Positions 8,188-16,117 are shown, counted from the first letter of the stretch. The stretch: DNA of 36,788 nucleotides from Anaerolineae bacterium (GCA_020848035.1 JADLAX010000098.1:1-36788), one strand, 5' to 3'. Notes: generated by a model not told the origin, from the sequence alone. Numbers and translations are program-made.

Positions 8188-8739
8188 CTACTCTTTTGGT
8201 GGTGAATCGTAATCCAGCACGTCGCGGCCAGCTTCGGTGGAGAGGATGTCCAGCGCGGCTGAAGCGCCTTCCCCGGCAGAGATGATGGCCTGGCTGCGGT
8301 TCATCTTGGTGCTGCGCCCCACGGCATAAAGCCCGGGAACGGCCGTTTGCCCATTACGATCCACTTCAACACTGCGCCCCTCTTTGGTTAAGCCCAAACT
8401 CTGGTTCAACTTCACCCCTTTGCCTTCGGCCAGCACCACGTATTTGGCGTGGTGTGTCGTACCATCTTCGGTGGTGACGCTGAAGCCATCGTCTGTTTTG
8501 TTTACCTCGGTGACCAGCGCATTTTCCAACTTTGCCCCAAAATCGAGCACCTGCTGCCGGGCAATTACCTGGAAATCGCTGCCCAAAATTTTGGGAATGC
8601 CCAGGTAGTTGTGCAGTTCAGCATAGTGCATGGCGGTGTTGTCCTGGCCAAAAACGGTGGTATCGATCCCTTTTTTGGCTAAAAACAGGGCACAGCTTAA
8701 GCCGCCCGGGCCATCGCCTACAATAATTACGTTTGTCAT
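8188..8739 (-). CDS. Half-size thioredoxin-reductase-like FAD protein
   Basis: 183 residues from the ATG at 8737-8739, preceded by a strong GGAGG. The N-terminus TNVIIVGDGPGGLSCALFLA is a dinucleotide-binding GxGxxG fold. AKYVVLAEGKGVKLN and PGLYAVGRST are the second FAD-binding elements of the pyridine nucleotide-disulphide oxidoreductase class. Thioredoxin reductases are about 310 residues and contain an inserted NADPH domain with a CxxC pair. Here the NADPH domain and the cysteine pair are missing, so it is not a classical TrxB. It may use a separate electron donor or sense FAD redox state. Similar short TrxR-like proteins occur in several bacterial groups. The substrate is unknown. Confidence 0.85.
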   Translation of the reverse strand: MTNVIIVGDGPGGLSCALFLAKKGIDTTVFGQDNTAMHYAELHNYLGIPKILGSDFQVIARQQVLDFGAKLENALVTEVNKTDDGFSVTTEDGTTHHAKYVVLAEGKGVKLNQSLGLTKEGRSVEVDRNGQTAVPGLYAVGRSTKMNRSQAIISAGEGASAALDILSTEAGRDVLDYDSPPKE

Positions 8740-8756
8740 GAATTCCTCCCTATTTG

Positions 8757-8824
8757 TGGCCAGTGGCAGGTTGCTGGTAGCAAGTTTTAAGAAGACTTGC
8801 CACCTGCAACTTGCCACCTGCAAA
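8757..8824. repeat. Repeat of iterated TTGCCACCTGCAA units
   Basis: Two direct copies of ACTTGCCACCTGCAA (about 8793-8821) and an imperfect inverted counterpart (GGCAGGTTGCTGGTAGCAAG) at about 8764-8785. Same architecture as the other intergenic repeats but a different word. It lies upstream of the flavoprotein. Confidence 0.6.
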
Positions 8825-8914
8825 CAGTTTCAAATTGGTAAAATAGCGCTTTTAATCATACCGCAATTTGCGGATGTTGACTGCCGTCCGCTTTGAGGGA
8901 TTTAAGGATTGCTC

Positions 8915-9322
8915 ATGGTTTTTCCGCCGAAAATTCCCGGGTTGAAGCTGTTGTTGGGGCTGTGGGTGGTGTATACGGCCGTCTGGATTCCGCTTGAAGG
9001 CGCGTTGGTGCAGGTGGTGATGATGGGGGTAACGACGGCCGTTTTGCTGCTAGGGCATGGCTGGCAGCGCTGGCTGGGCGGTCGGCGGTTGGGCAAAGGG
9101 TGGGGGGTGTTGGTAACGGCCGTTTCCGGCGGCTGGTTGGGTGTGGGCAGCGCCCTGCTCACCTTTGTTTTTATGGCCGTCAAAACGGGATTACACGCCC
9201 ACGGCCCAGAATTCACCCAGGCAGAGATTTCCTGGGTGTGGAATGTGACGCCGTTGTGGACGGCCGTTTGCCTGCTGGTTGGTCTGGGCGGTGGGCTAAT
9301 CTGGGCGGGGGCCGGAGATTGA
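8915..9322 (+). CDS. Small integral membrane protein
   Basis: 135 residues from the ATG at 8915, with AAGGA at 8904-8908 as ribosome binding site. An in-frame TTG two codons earlier is less likely. The protein is mostly hydrophobic, with about four membrane segments (LLLGLWVVYTAVWIPL, LVQVVMMGVTTAVLLLG, a segment near VGSALLTFVFMAV, and a C-terminal LLVGLGGGLIWAG). I recognise no family. The stop codon (9320-9322) falls inside the start of an inverted repeat, so the last residues may have been set by insertion of that repeat. Three copies of ACGGCCGT inside the gene encode Thr-Ala-Val. Confidence 0.7.
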   Translation: MVFPPKIPGLKLLLGLWVVYTAVWIPLEGALVQVVMMGVTTAVLLLGHGWQRWLGGRRLGKGWGVLVTAVSGGWLGVGSALLTFVFMAVKTGLHAHGPEFTQAEISWVWNVTPLWTAVCLLVGLGGGLIWAGAGD

Positions 9323-9366
9323 GTAATGGCGTAATTGAGCAATTACGCCATTACGCCATTACTCAA
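9318..9366. repeat. Inverted repeat of iterated GTAATGGC units
   Basis: GAGTAATGGCGTAATT (9321-9336) pairs with AATTACGCCATTACGCC... (9341-9365), where the right arm carries the unit twice. It lies between the convergent ends of a membrane protein gene and the translin-family gene and supplies the stop codon of the former. Confidence 0.75.
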
Positions 9367-9370
9367 TTCC

Positions 9371-10006
9371 CTAGTTCCCCTTCAACCGACTTTCTACATT
9401 TTTCAACGCTTCTTCCAGTTGGGCCTGGCGCAGGCTGTTGGTGACGTCGCCGCGAGTGCGCTCCAGGACGGCGCGCACGGTGTCGGTGCGTCGGCGCAGG
9501 CCACCGGTGATGCTGTCGTTGAAGTCGAAGGTGACCAGCTGGCTGTAAATCTGGTCCATCACGTCCAGCAGCCGCTCCGCTTCGTCGCTGTGGCCGTGGC
9601 GAATAATGTCCAAAATACGGCGGCGCAGCTCGGTGGCGGCTTCGGCCAGGCCGTTGAGCCAGGTGCTGCCTTCGGTGTTCAGGTCGGCGGGGGTAGGCAG
9701 GGGCAGGTTGCGCACCAGGGCATAGGTCAGGTTGGCCTCGACAAACTCCTTCACGGCATCCTGGGTATAGCCAGCGTGGTATAAGTTCGGATAGTCACGC
9801 ACGCCTTCCACCATCACCTGGCTGGCTTTTTGGGCTTCCGCGATGAGGGTTTCGGCTGGTCGCCACTCCTCGCGATGGATGGCGCGAATGGCCCGGGCGC
9901 ACAGGCTGATGAGCTCACGCGAGCGCTGGTAGGCCTGGTCGCGGGCGGTGTTCATTTGTTCAAATTCGGCGCGAATCTGGTCGGCGGTTGTATCGAGTTG
10001 TTCCAC
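9371..10006 (-). CDS. Translin family protein
   Basis: 211 residues, all helical. It starts with a GTG at 10004-10006, with AAGGAG eight bases upstream. The pattern RAIHREEWRPAETLIAEA, then YPNLYHAGYTQDAVKEFVEA, the LPLPTP turn, GLAEAATELRRRILDIIRHG and GGLRRRTDTVRAVLERTRGD follows the translin fold closely, including the C-terminal RTD..R..LERTRGD stretch conserved in archaeal translins. Translins are nucleic-acid-binding proteins. Eukaryotic translin/TRAX cleaves RNA as the C3PO complex, while the role of archaeal and bacterial members is not settled. Acidic residues on helices are visible, but I cannot confirm the TRAX-type catalytic triad. The neighbours give no functional hint. Confidence 0.85.
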   Translation of the reverse strand: MEQLDTTADQIRAEFEQMNTARDQAYQRSRELISLCARAIRAIHREEWRPAETLIAEAQKASQVMVEGVRDYPNLYHAGYTQDAVKEFVEANLTYALVRNLPLPTPADLNTEGSTWLNGLAEAATELRRRILDIIRHGHSDEAERLLDVMDQIYSQLVTFDFNDSITGGLRRRTDTVRAVLERTRGDVTNSLRQAQLEEALKNVESRLKGN

Positions 10007-10164
10007 AAGAATCTCCTTAGTGGCTGGTGGTTAGTTGCTAGTTTTCTCGCTTGTTTAGAGGTTAAGAAAATAATTGGGTTACTCGGTTAAATTCTTAATC
10101 TGCAATAAAGCGCGGCTGCTGTTGTTTTGAAGCGATGCCAGTATAGGTTGGGATGGGTAAATTT

Positions 10165-11013
10165 TCAACGGAATTGGCTGTTTTGTGCGGCGGTGATGAA
10201 ACCAAGCAGGGCTGACGCACCAGAAGTAGCCCCAGTCTGCAAGATTGCCGCTACGGGGAGTGACCAGCTGCTCTGGTCTAGCAGCGCGGCGACCAGGTCG
10301 TGCCACGGTTCAACCGCTTCGCCACGGCCCGCCGCTTGCAGCCAGGCGGCGGAGAGTTGGGTGGTGCGCGGCACGGCCGTTTCTACCACCACTTTCGCCA
10401 ATTCCACCACGTCTGCCGCTGGCCGCGTCGCCCACAGGCCATACAAAAAGCCAACCAGAAAATCGTCGCCAGCGGGAGTGAAACCAGGACCGAGACCGGC
10501 CAGCTGGGTAACGGCCGTTTGCCAGGCCACCGGGTCTGCGGCAACTTCCACGGCCAGCAGTTCCGCAATAATGCCCTCAAAGCGGGCGGTAAAGTTGGCC
10601 GGGCTGCTGACGTTGAGATCGTTAAGGTGATTATTTACGGCCGTTTGCATCTCCCCTAAAGTGCCTAACCAGGCGGCCGGCTTTTCTCGCAGCCGCGGCC
10701 AGTCTGGGCTGGGTTGCCACAGTTCAGCGGCGCGGCAGTCGATTGCGAGGGGGCCGATGATGAGGCCAGCTTGGGTTTTGGCGACGGGGGCAAAAGGCGC
10801 GACGAGGCTGGGGAACGGCCGTGCCTCACCAATCAGCAGTGAAAACGGACCAGGCCTGAGGTTGGGCTGCACCACCGAAACAATTTCGCCGTCGGCATCG
10901 ATCAAATTGATGACCTGGTCGAACAGATGCAGCAGCTTTGCCGTCTGGGGTTTTTGCAGCCACCGCTGCACGCGTGGGGTGAAATTTACGGCCGTCAGGT
11001 GAATTGTTGCCAT
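10165..11013 (-). CDS. DUF2877 / AllH-like protein
   Basis: 282 residues from the ATG at 11011-11013. The motif GLGPGFTPAGDDFLVGFLYG (about residues 191-210) is the hallmark of DUF2877, the family later linked to AllH, a subunit of oxamate carbamoyltransferase in allantoin breakdown. A second block (TTQLSAAWLQAAGRGEAVEPWHDLV) also fits the family. No other allantoin or oxamate genes lie nearby, so the substrate here is open. No clear ribosome binding site is visible in front of the start. The gene is divergent from the YbaK-like gene at 11085. Confidence 0.8.
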   Translation of the reverse strand: MATIHLTAVNFTPRVQRWLQKPQTAKLLHLFDQVINLIDADGEIVSVVQPNLRPGPFSLLIGEARPFPSLVAPFAPVAKTQAGLIIGPLAIDCRAAELWQPSPDWPRLREKPAAWLGTLGEMQTAVNNHLNDLNVSSPANFTARFEGIIAELLAVEVAADPVAWQTAVTQLAGLGPGFTPAGDDFLVGFLYGLWATRPAADVVELAKVVVETAVPRTTQLSAAWLQAAGRGEAVEPWHDLVAALLDQSSWSLPVAAILQTGATSGASALLGFITAAQNSQFR

Positions 11014-11084
11014 CGTACGGCAATTGTAGCGGAGAATGCGGCCAATTCGGCAAAAAATGGGCGAGAGACTAAAATCCCGCGTTG

Positions 11085-11561
11085 ATGAGTGTGTACGAAC
11101 AAATAATCAACCTGCTGGCGAGCCATCACATTCCGTACCAACTGCACGAGCATGAGCCGGTGCGCACCGTCGCTGAAGTTGAGGCGAAGCTGCCTTTCCT
11201 GCTAGACAAGATGCTGAAAACGGTAGCGTTTCAGGTGAAAGACGGCCGTTACCTCCTGGCTGGTCTGCGCGGTCACGATCGTATCGACTACCGCCAGCTG
11301 GCCGCTTACTGCGGCGTCAACCGTCGCGCCGTCGAGAGCATGTCGCCCGAAGCGGTAGAGGCGGTGCTGGGCTTCGAGGTAGGCGGCGTAGGGCCATTTG
11401 CCCTTCAGCCCCAGGTGATTGTGCTGCTGGATGAGCAGCTGGCCGAGATGGGTACGGTATACTGCGGCAGCGGCCGTAACACTGCCACCCTGGCCATCGA
11501 CATTGCCGATTTGCTGCGCGTTTGCGGCGGCGAAATGGTGAGCCTGGCCAGGGTTGATTAG
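11085..11561 (+). CDS. YbaK/ProX-type aminoacyl-tRNA deacylase domain protein
   Basis: 158 residues starting at the ATG at 11085. The protein is a single YbaK/aaRS-associated domain: an N-terminal helix (YEQIINLLASHHIPYQLHEH), the conserved lysine in DKMLKTVAFQV, an RIDYRQLA segment, FEVGGVGPFAL and the C-terminal YCGSGRN pattern. Family members hydrolyse mischarged aminoacyl-tRNA in trans (for example Cys-tRNA-Pro or Ala-tRNA-Pro). Specificity cannot be read from this sequence. The ribosome binding site is weak. It is followed after 53 bases by a glycosyltransferase gene in the same direction. Confidence 0.85.
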   Translation: MSVYEQIINLLASHHIPYQLHEHEPVRTVAEVEAKLPFLLDKMLKTVAFQVKDGRYLLAGLRGHDRIDYRQLAAYCGVNRRAVESMSPEAVEAVLGFEVGGVGPFALQPQVIVLLDEQLAEMGTVYCGSGRNTATLAIDIADLLRVCGGEMVSLARVD

Positions 11562-11574
11562 TGTATAAAAAAAG

Positions 11575-11604
11575 TAGGGGCAGGTCTCAGACCTGCCCCC
11601 TACA
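11575..11604. repeat. Palindromic hairpin in front of the glycosyltransferase ribosome binding site
   Basis: GTAGGGGCAGGTCT (11575-11588) pairs with AGACCTGCCCCCTAC (11590-11604), with one bulged base. It ends exactly where AGGAG, the ribosome binding site of the next gene, begins (11604-11608). No T-run follows, so it is not a classical terminator. Confidence 0.75.
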
Positions 11605-11614
11605 GGAGAATTTT

Positions 11615-12370
11615 GTGGGAAGAAGTCTAACCATCTCCATGCCTGCGTTTAACGAGGCGGAAAATATCCCCGGCATGCTGGCTGATGTGCTGCGTGTGGT
11701 GCCGCGCCTGGTGGATGAGTTTGAGATCATTGTGGTAGATGACGGCAGTCGGGACGATACGGCCGTTGTCACCCAAACCCTCGCCGCGCAGCATCCCCAG
11801 CTGCGGTTGGTGCAGCACGAGGTGAATAAAGGGTACGGCACGGCCGTTCTCACCGGACTTACCCACGCCACCAAAGAACTCGTCTTTTTCACCGACGCCG
11901 ACCGCCAGTTTGATTTGGCGGAGCTTGAAAAGCTGCTGGCCGAAATAGAAACGGCCGATCTCGTGGTGGGTTACCGCGCGCCGCGCCGCGATCCGTTTAT
12001 GCGGCGGCTCAATGGCAAGGGGTGGAGCTGGCTGGTGACGCTGCTCTTCGGCTACACCGCCCGCGACATCGACTGCGCCTTCAAGCTGATGCGCCGCACC
12101 GTCATCGAGCAGCTCAAAGACGACATCACCTCTGGCGGGGCCACCTTTAGCGCCGAATTTTTAGTGCGGGCCAAACAAGCAGGCTTCAAAATTGCGGAAG
12201 TGCCGCTTGTGGGGCATCGGCCGCGCGTGGCGGGCAGTCCGACGGGCGCTAAATTTAGCGTTATTTTGCGGGCGTTCAAAGAGTTGGTGCAGTTCCGCGT
12301 GGGGTTGTGGCGGGAGGCAAAACTGGCGGTTAAATCAGAGGTAAAGACGGAACGGGGAACGGCCGTTTAA
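11615..12370 (+). CDS. Family 2 glycosyltransferase (DPM/DPG-like)
   Basis: 251 residues from a GTG at 11615-11617, with AGGAG at 11604-11608 (spacing six). The frame is open back to 11561, but that part would translate the palindrome. GT-A fold motifs: ISMPAFNEAENIP (about 7-19), IIVVDDGSRDDT, NKGYGTAVLTGL and the metal-binding FFTDADRQFD (DxD-type). The C-terminal part CAFKLMRRTVI and EVPLVGHRPR is typical of polyprenyl-phosphate sugar transferases. There is no membrane domain. It probably moves a sugar from a nucleotide donor to a lipid or polymer acceptor at the membrane. The 3' end overlaps the convergent rlmB gene by four bases. Confidence 0.88.
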   Translation: MGRSLTISMPAFNEAENIPGMLADVLRVVPRLVDEFEIIVVDDGSRDDTAVVTQTLAAQHPQLRLVQHEVNKGYGTAVLTGLTHATKELVFFTDADRQFDLAELEKLLAEIETADLVVGYRAPRRDPFMRRLNGKGWSWLVTLLFGYTARDIDCAFKLMRRTVIEQLKDDITSGGATFSAEFLVRAKQAGFKIAEVPLVGHRPRVAGSPTGAKFSVILRAFKELVQFRVGLWREAKLAVKSEVKTERGTAV

Positions 12371-13110
12371 GCAAATCCCCGCGCCTGCCACGCCTGGTAA
12401 ATGAGGATGGAGCCCGCCACAGCCGCATTCAACGATTCCACCTTCCCCTTCTGCGGCAGCATCAGGCGAATGTCGCAGGTTTCGCGCACCAGGCGGCGCA
12501 TGCCCTGCCCCTCGTGTCCCACCACAATGCCCAACGGCATGTTCAAATCCACCTGACCCAGCGATTGGGCATCCTCAGCTAAGTCCATGCCCACCAGCCA
12601 GACGTTGTTTTGTTGCAGCTGGCGCATGGTGGCCACTAGGTTTGTTACCTGGGCCACCAGCAAATGTTCGGCGGCACCGGCGGAATATTGCACGACGGCG
12701 GGGGTAATCTCCGGGGCACGACGGTCTTGCACGATGACGCCATGCACGCCGCAAATTTCGGCCGTACGCAGCAGGGCACCGATGTTTTGTGGCCCGTGCA
12801 GCAAATCCAGCAGCAGCAAAAATGGCTTTTCGCCACGCTGCTCGGCTAATCCCAAAATCTCGTCCACCTCGCTGTAAATGTACGGCCCCACTTCCAGCGC
12901 CATGCCCTGGTGGCTGGGGTCTTTGGCGAGACGGCCGATTTTTTGTTTATCGGCCGTTTGAATGCGCACGCCGCGCTGCTGCGCCGCCTCGCGCACCGGC
13001 TGGGCCAGCTTCTTGTCCAGCCCGTCTTGCAGCCACAGCGTAAAAATCTCCCGGCGGCTGCCACGCAGGGCTTCAAGAACGGTATTGCGGCGAATGAGGA
13101 TTTCTTTCAT
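12367..13110 (-). CDS. rlmB: TrmH/SpoU family rRNA 2'-O-methyltransferase, RlmB-like
   Basis: 247 residues. An N-terminal substrate-binding domain (about 1-80) is followed by the SpoU catalytic domain with its three motifs: LDLLHGPQNIGALLRTA (motif 1), GIVVGHEGQGMRRLV (motif 2) and LPQKGKVESLNAAVAGSIL (motif 3, knot and SAM binding). RlmB methylates G2251 of 23S rRNA in E. coli. Assignment to rlmB is supported by its position at the end of a yacL-gltX-cysS-rlmB order. The 66 bases separating it from cysS are almost entirely a perfect inverted repeat, and no normal ribosome binding site precedes the ATG at 13108-13110, so its translation start is unusual. Confidence 0.88.
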   Translation of the reverse strand: MKEILIRRNTVLEALRGSRREIFTLWLQDGLDKKLAQPVREAAQQRGVRIQTADKQKIGRLAKDPSHQGMALEVGPYIYSEVDEILGLAEQRGEKPFLLLLDLLHGPQNIGALLRTAEICGVHGVIVQDRRAPEITPAVVQYSAGAAEHLLVAQVTNLVATMRQLQQNNVWLVGMDLAEDAQSLGQVDLNMPLGIVVGHEGQGMRRLVRETCDIRLMLPQKGKVESLNAAVAGSILIYQAWQARGFA

Positions 13111-13118
13111 AGGAGATT

Positions 13119-13172
13119 AGAGATTGGAGATTAGAGATTGGAAAAATCTCCAATCTCTAATCTCCAATCTCT
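13119..13172. repeat. 24-bp perfect inverted repeat between cysS and rlmB
   Basis: Arms 13119-13142 and 13149-13172 are perfect over 24 bases with a six-base loop. Each arm is three iterations of an AGATTGGAGATT-type unit. On the minus strand the hairpin begins four bases after the cysS stop and ends eight bases before the rlmB start codon. A related single arm is translated inside AcnX at about 28214-28245. Confidence 0.9.
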
Positions 13173-13176
13173 GTTT

Positions 13177-14619
13177 TTAGCCTAACTTCCAGATAGTGCC
13201 ATCGGCCCGATCTTCCAAAACCACGCCGAGATCGCGCAGCTGGTTGCGGATTTTGTCGCCGGTGGCCCAATCTTTGTTGGCGCGGGCCTGGGCGCGCAGC
13301 TCGATCAGCAGGCGGATGAGGCCAGCTTCGCGCTCGGCGTCGCTGTCTTGTGTGGTTTCGTCGGGGATGATGCCCAGGACGGTGCCGCCCAGTTCGCGGT
13401 AAAGGCCGTCTAGCGCGGCGAGGGATTCTTGCGATTGCGGGCCTTGTTCGTTGAGCAGGCTGTTCACCTGGCGCGTGTAATCTTGCAGGATGGCCAGGGC
13501 GGCGGGCGCGTTAAAGTCGTCGTTCATCTTGTCGATGAAGGCGGCTTTGGTTTTGTCTATCAGTTCTTGAACCTGGGTAGAGATTGGGCCGGAAACGGCC
13601 GTTCGCAGCTGCTCCCGTACCAATGTGACCGCGCCCCACAAGCGCTGCCACCCCTTCGTGGCCGCTTCGATCGCCTCATCGGAAAAGTCGATGGGGTTGC
13701 TGTAGTGGCTGGACAAAATGAAGGCGCGAATTGCTTCTGGCCGCCACCGCGCCAAGGCATCTTTGACGGTGAGCGTGTTGCCCAGGCTCTTGCTCATCTT
13801 CACGCCGTCCAGCGTCAGCGAGCCGGTGAGCATCCATGTGCGGGCAAAGGTCTGGCCGTGCGCCGCTTCGCTCTGGGCAATTTCACACTCGTTGTGCGGG
13901 AAAATGTTGTCGATGCCGCCGCCGTGAATGTCGAACGTTGGGCCGAGGTATTTGTTGGCCATCGCCGAGCACTCGACGTGCCAGCCGGGAAAGCCTTCAC
14001 CCCAGGGGCTGGGCCAGCGCAAAATGTGCTCTGGTTCGGCTTTTTTCCACAGGGCAAAGTCGGCTGGATGGCGCTTTTCGCTGCGCACCGCTTCCCGCGA
14101 GCCTTCTTCCTGCTCTTCGATGATACGGCCGCTTAATTTGCCATACTCCGGGTAAGACACCACGTCAAAATAGACCGATCCGTCCACCTCGTAGGCGTGG
14201 CCCTTGTCGATGAGCTCCTGGATCATGGCGATTTGTTCAGGGATGTGGCCGCTGGCCCGCGGGCTGATGTCTGGCCGCTGCACGCCCAGGGCGTCCATGT
14301 CGTCGAAGTAGCCGCGCATGTAGGTTTCCACCACCTGCATGGGCAGGGCGGACATCTGCTCCGCTTTGCGCAGGATGCGGTCTTCGCCAGTGGCCAGCAT
14401 GTGGCCCACGTCGGTGATGTTTTGCACGTACAGCACCTTGTAGCCGCTGTAGCGCAGGTAGCGCACGATCACGTCGAAGCCGACGTACGTTTTGGCATGG
14501 CCAATGTGCGAATGGTCGTACACGGTGGGGCCGCAAACGTAGATGTTGACACGGCCGTCTTGCAGCGGCACAAATTGTTCTTTCTCACGGGTGAGCACAT
14601 TGTAAATTTTCAGTGACAT
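13177..14619 (-). CDS. cysS: Cysteinyl-tRNA synthetase
   Basis: 480 residues from the ATG at 14617-14619 (MSLKIYNVLTREK), with GGAG upstream. A longer frame to 14649 lacks family similarity. Class I synthetase motifs are complete: HIGH at residues 38-41 within CGPTVYDHSHIGHAKTY, KMSKS in LDGVKMSKSLGNT, zinc ligands C29, the Cys of WHVECSAMA, and His/Glu of FPHNECEIAQ. The C-terminal helical anticodon-binding domain is present, and length is normal for the family. It charges tRNA-Cys in the cytoplasm. It lies between gltX and rlmB on the same strand, 142 bases after gltX, and that gap holds a REP-like palindrome. Confidence 0.96.
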   Translation of the reverse strand: MSLKIYNVLTREKEQFVPLQDGRVNIYVCGPTVYDHSHIGHAKTYVGFDVIVRYLRYSGYKVLYVQNITDVGHMLATGEDRILRKAEQMSALPMQVVETYMRGYFDDMDALGVQRPDISPRASGHIPEQIAMIQELIDKGHAYEVDGSVYFDVVSYPEYGKLSGRIIEEQEEGSREAVRSEKRHPADFALWKKAEPEHILRWPSPWGEGFPGWHVECSAMANKYLGPTFDIHGGGIDNIFPHNECEIAQSEAAHGQTFARTWMLTGSLTLDGVKMSKSLGNTLTVKDALARWRPEAIRAFILSSHYSNPIDFSDEAIEAATKGWQRLWGAVTLVREQLRTAVSGPISTQVQELIDKTKAAFIDKMNDDFNAPAALAILQDYTRQVNSLLNEQGPQSQESLAALDGLYRELGGTVLGIIPDETTQDSDAEREAGLIRLLIELRAQARANKDWATGDKIRNQLRDLGVVLEDRADGTIWKLG

Positions 14620-14671
14620 ACAAACTCCAGAGTGAGCCACAGAGAGCAAAGAGGAAAAAGAGAGTTTCCTT

Positions 14672-14731
14672 TGTCATTCCCGCGTAGGCGGGAATCCAGG
14701 AAGATGGACTCCCGCCTACGCGGGAGTGACA
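14672..14731. repeat. REP-like palindromic element
   Basis: GTCATTCCCGCGTAGGCGGG on the left and CCCGCCTACGCGGGAGTGAC on the right form a long hairpin around a short loop. The element is related to the one at 1165-1256. It lies between gltX and cysS on the minus strand. Confidence 0.85.
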
Positions 14732-14761
14732 CGAAATGGTGTTCTCTGTGGCAAAAATTTT

Positions 14762-16117
14762 TCACAATCGTAGCGCATTGGCGATGCGTTGCAAAGTGCG
14801 GTTTTTGCCCAGGATGGCCATGATTTCGGCCAGGGGCGGACCGCCGGTTTGGCCGGTGATGGCGGCACGGATGGGATGGAAAACGGCCGTTGGTTTCCAT
14901 CCCTCACTTTCCTTAAAACTATTGCGCAAGCCTTGCAAAATGCTCTGCGCCGTCGCTTCATCCAGCAGCACCACGTGGGCCAGTTCGGCCACCAGGCGGG
15001 TCAGCACCGGGTGGGCCGATTCGCCGTGCAGCGCTTCTTGTGCGCCTGGGCTGATGGCAAAGTTGTCGGCAAAGGCCCACTCGGCGGCAGCAACGGCGTC
15101 TTCTAGCTTATTGAGGCCGTCGCGGATGACGGCCGTTAGCCGCACCAGCCACTCATTTTGCATGGGCAGCTCATCGTACACTTCTTCGAGGAACGGCCGT
15201 AACAATTCCGCCAGCTTCTCGTTGCTGTGCCGCTGCAGGTACTGGCGGTTCATCCAGTTCAGCTTGTCCCAATCAAACGTCGACGGGCTGGCCGATAAGC
15301 GCTCCAGACGGAACTGCTGGCGCACCTCCCATTTGTCCACTACTTCCTGGCCGTTGTCGGGCATCCAACCCAGCAGCAGCAGGTAGTTAAACAGCGCCGC
15401 AGGCAGGTAGCCCGCCGCCTGAAAGTCGGACATGAGATAGCCGCCTTCGGGATCACGCTTTTTCAGCTTTTGGCCCTGCCGGTTGAGAATGAGCGGCAGA
15501 TGGATCCAGACCGGTTCGGCCCAGCCCATCGCCCGGTACAGCTGGAGGTGAATCGGGGCAGTGGAGATGAAATCCTCGCCGCGCACCACGTGGGTGATGC
15601 CCATGTCGTGGTCATCTGTCATGGCGGCCAGGTGGTAGAGCGGTTCGCCGCTGCTGCGCACGATGACGGGGTCTTGCAGACGGCCGTTGTCAAACCGTAT
15701 CTCGCCGCGAATAGCATCATGCAAAATGGTCTCGCCGGTTTGGGGCATTTTGAGGCGCAGCGGATTGCCCGCAGGGCTGGCGGGATGGGCCGGATCGTCG
15801 CCGTAGTAGGCGTGGCCTTCATCGGCCAGCTGCTCGATGACCCGTTGGTGCAGCGGCCGTCTTTGTGACTGCACGTATGGGCCAAACTCGCCGCCGACGT
15901 CTGGCCCTTCGTCCCAATCGAGGCCAATCCAGGTGAGGGCGTCAAACAGCAGCCGGGTGGCTTCGGCCGTGTTACGTTCGGTGTCGGTATCCTCAATGCG
16001 GATAATAAAGTCGCCCTTGAGTGCTCGTGATAAGGCCCAGCAGAAAACGGCCGTATGCACATTGCCCACGTGCACCGGCCCGGTGGGGCTGGGGGCAAAA
16101 CGAAGTCGAGCTACCAT
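14762..16117 (-). CDS. gltX: Glutamyl-tRNA synthetase (shortened catalytic insertion)
   Basis: 451 residues. The class I signature is HVGN (residues 16-19) within APSPTGPVHVGNVHTA, and the second signature is KLKKR (217-221). IRIEDTDTER and GLDWDEGP are conserved GluRS blocks, and a C-terminal helical anticodon-binding domain follows. Compared with the usual 465-500 residues, the segment after GHAYYGDD (about residues 101-120) is short: the CYC..EEL...R..G..PRYDGRCR stretch seen in many GluRS is replaced by a brief Pro/Ala loop, so the zinc-type region is absent. Whether it is discriminating (Glu only) or also charges tRNA-Gln cannot be judged here. It starts 18 bases after the stop of the PIN/TRAM gene, so both are likely one operon. 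Confidence 0.94.
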   Translation of the reverse strand: MVARLRFAPSPTGPVHVGNVHTAVFCWALSRALKGDFIIRIEDTDTERNTAEATRLLFDALTWIGLDWDEGPDVGGEFGPYVQSQRRPLHQRVIEQLADEGHAYYGDDPAHPASPAGNPLRLKMPQTGETILHDAIRGEIRFDNGRLQDPVIVRSSGEPLYHLAAMTDDHDMGITHVVRGEDFISTAPIHLQLYRAMGWAEPVWIHLPLILNRQGQKLKKRDPEGGYLMSDFQAAGYLPAALFNYLLLLGWMPDNGQEVVDKWEVRQQFRLERLSASPSTFDWDKLNWMNRQYLQRHSNEKLAELLRPFLEEVYDELPMQNEWLVRLTAVIRDGLNKLEDAVAAAEWAFADNFAISPGAQEALHGESAHPVLTRLVAELAHVVLLDEATAQSILQGLRNSFKESEGWKPTAVFHPIRAAITGQTGGPPLAEIMAILGKNRTLQRIANALRL

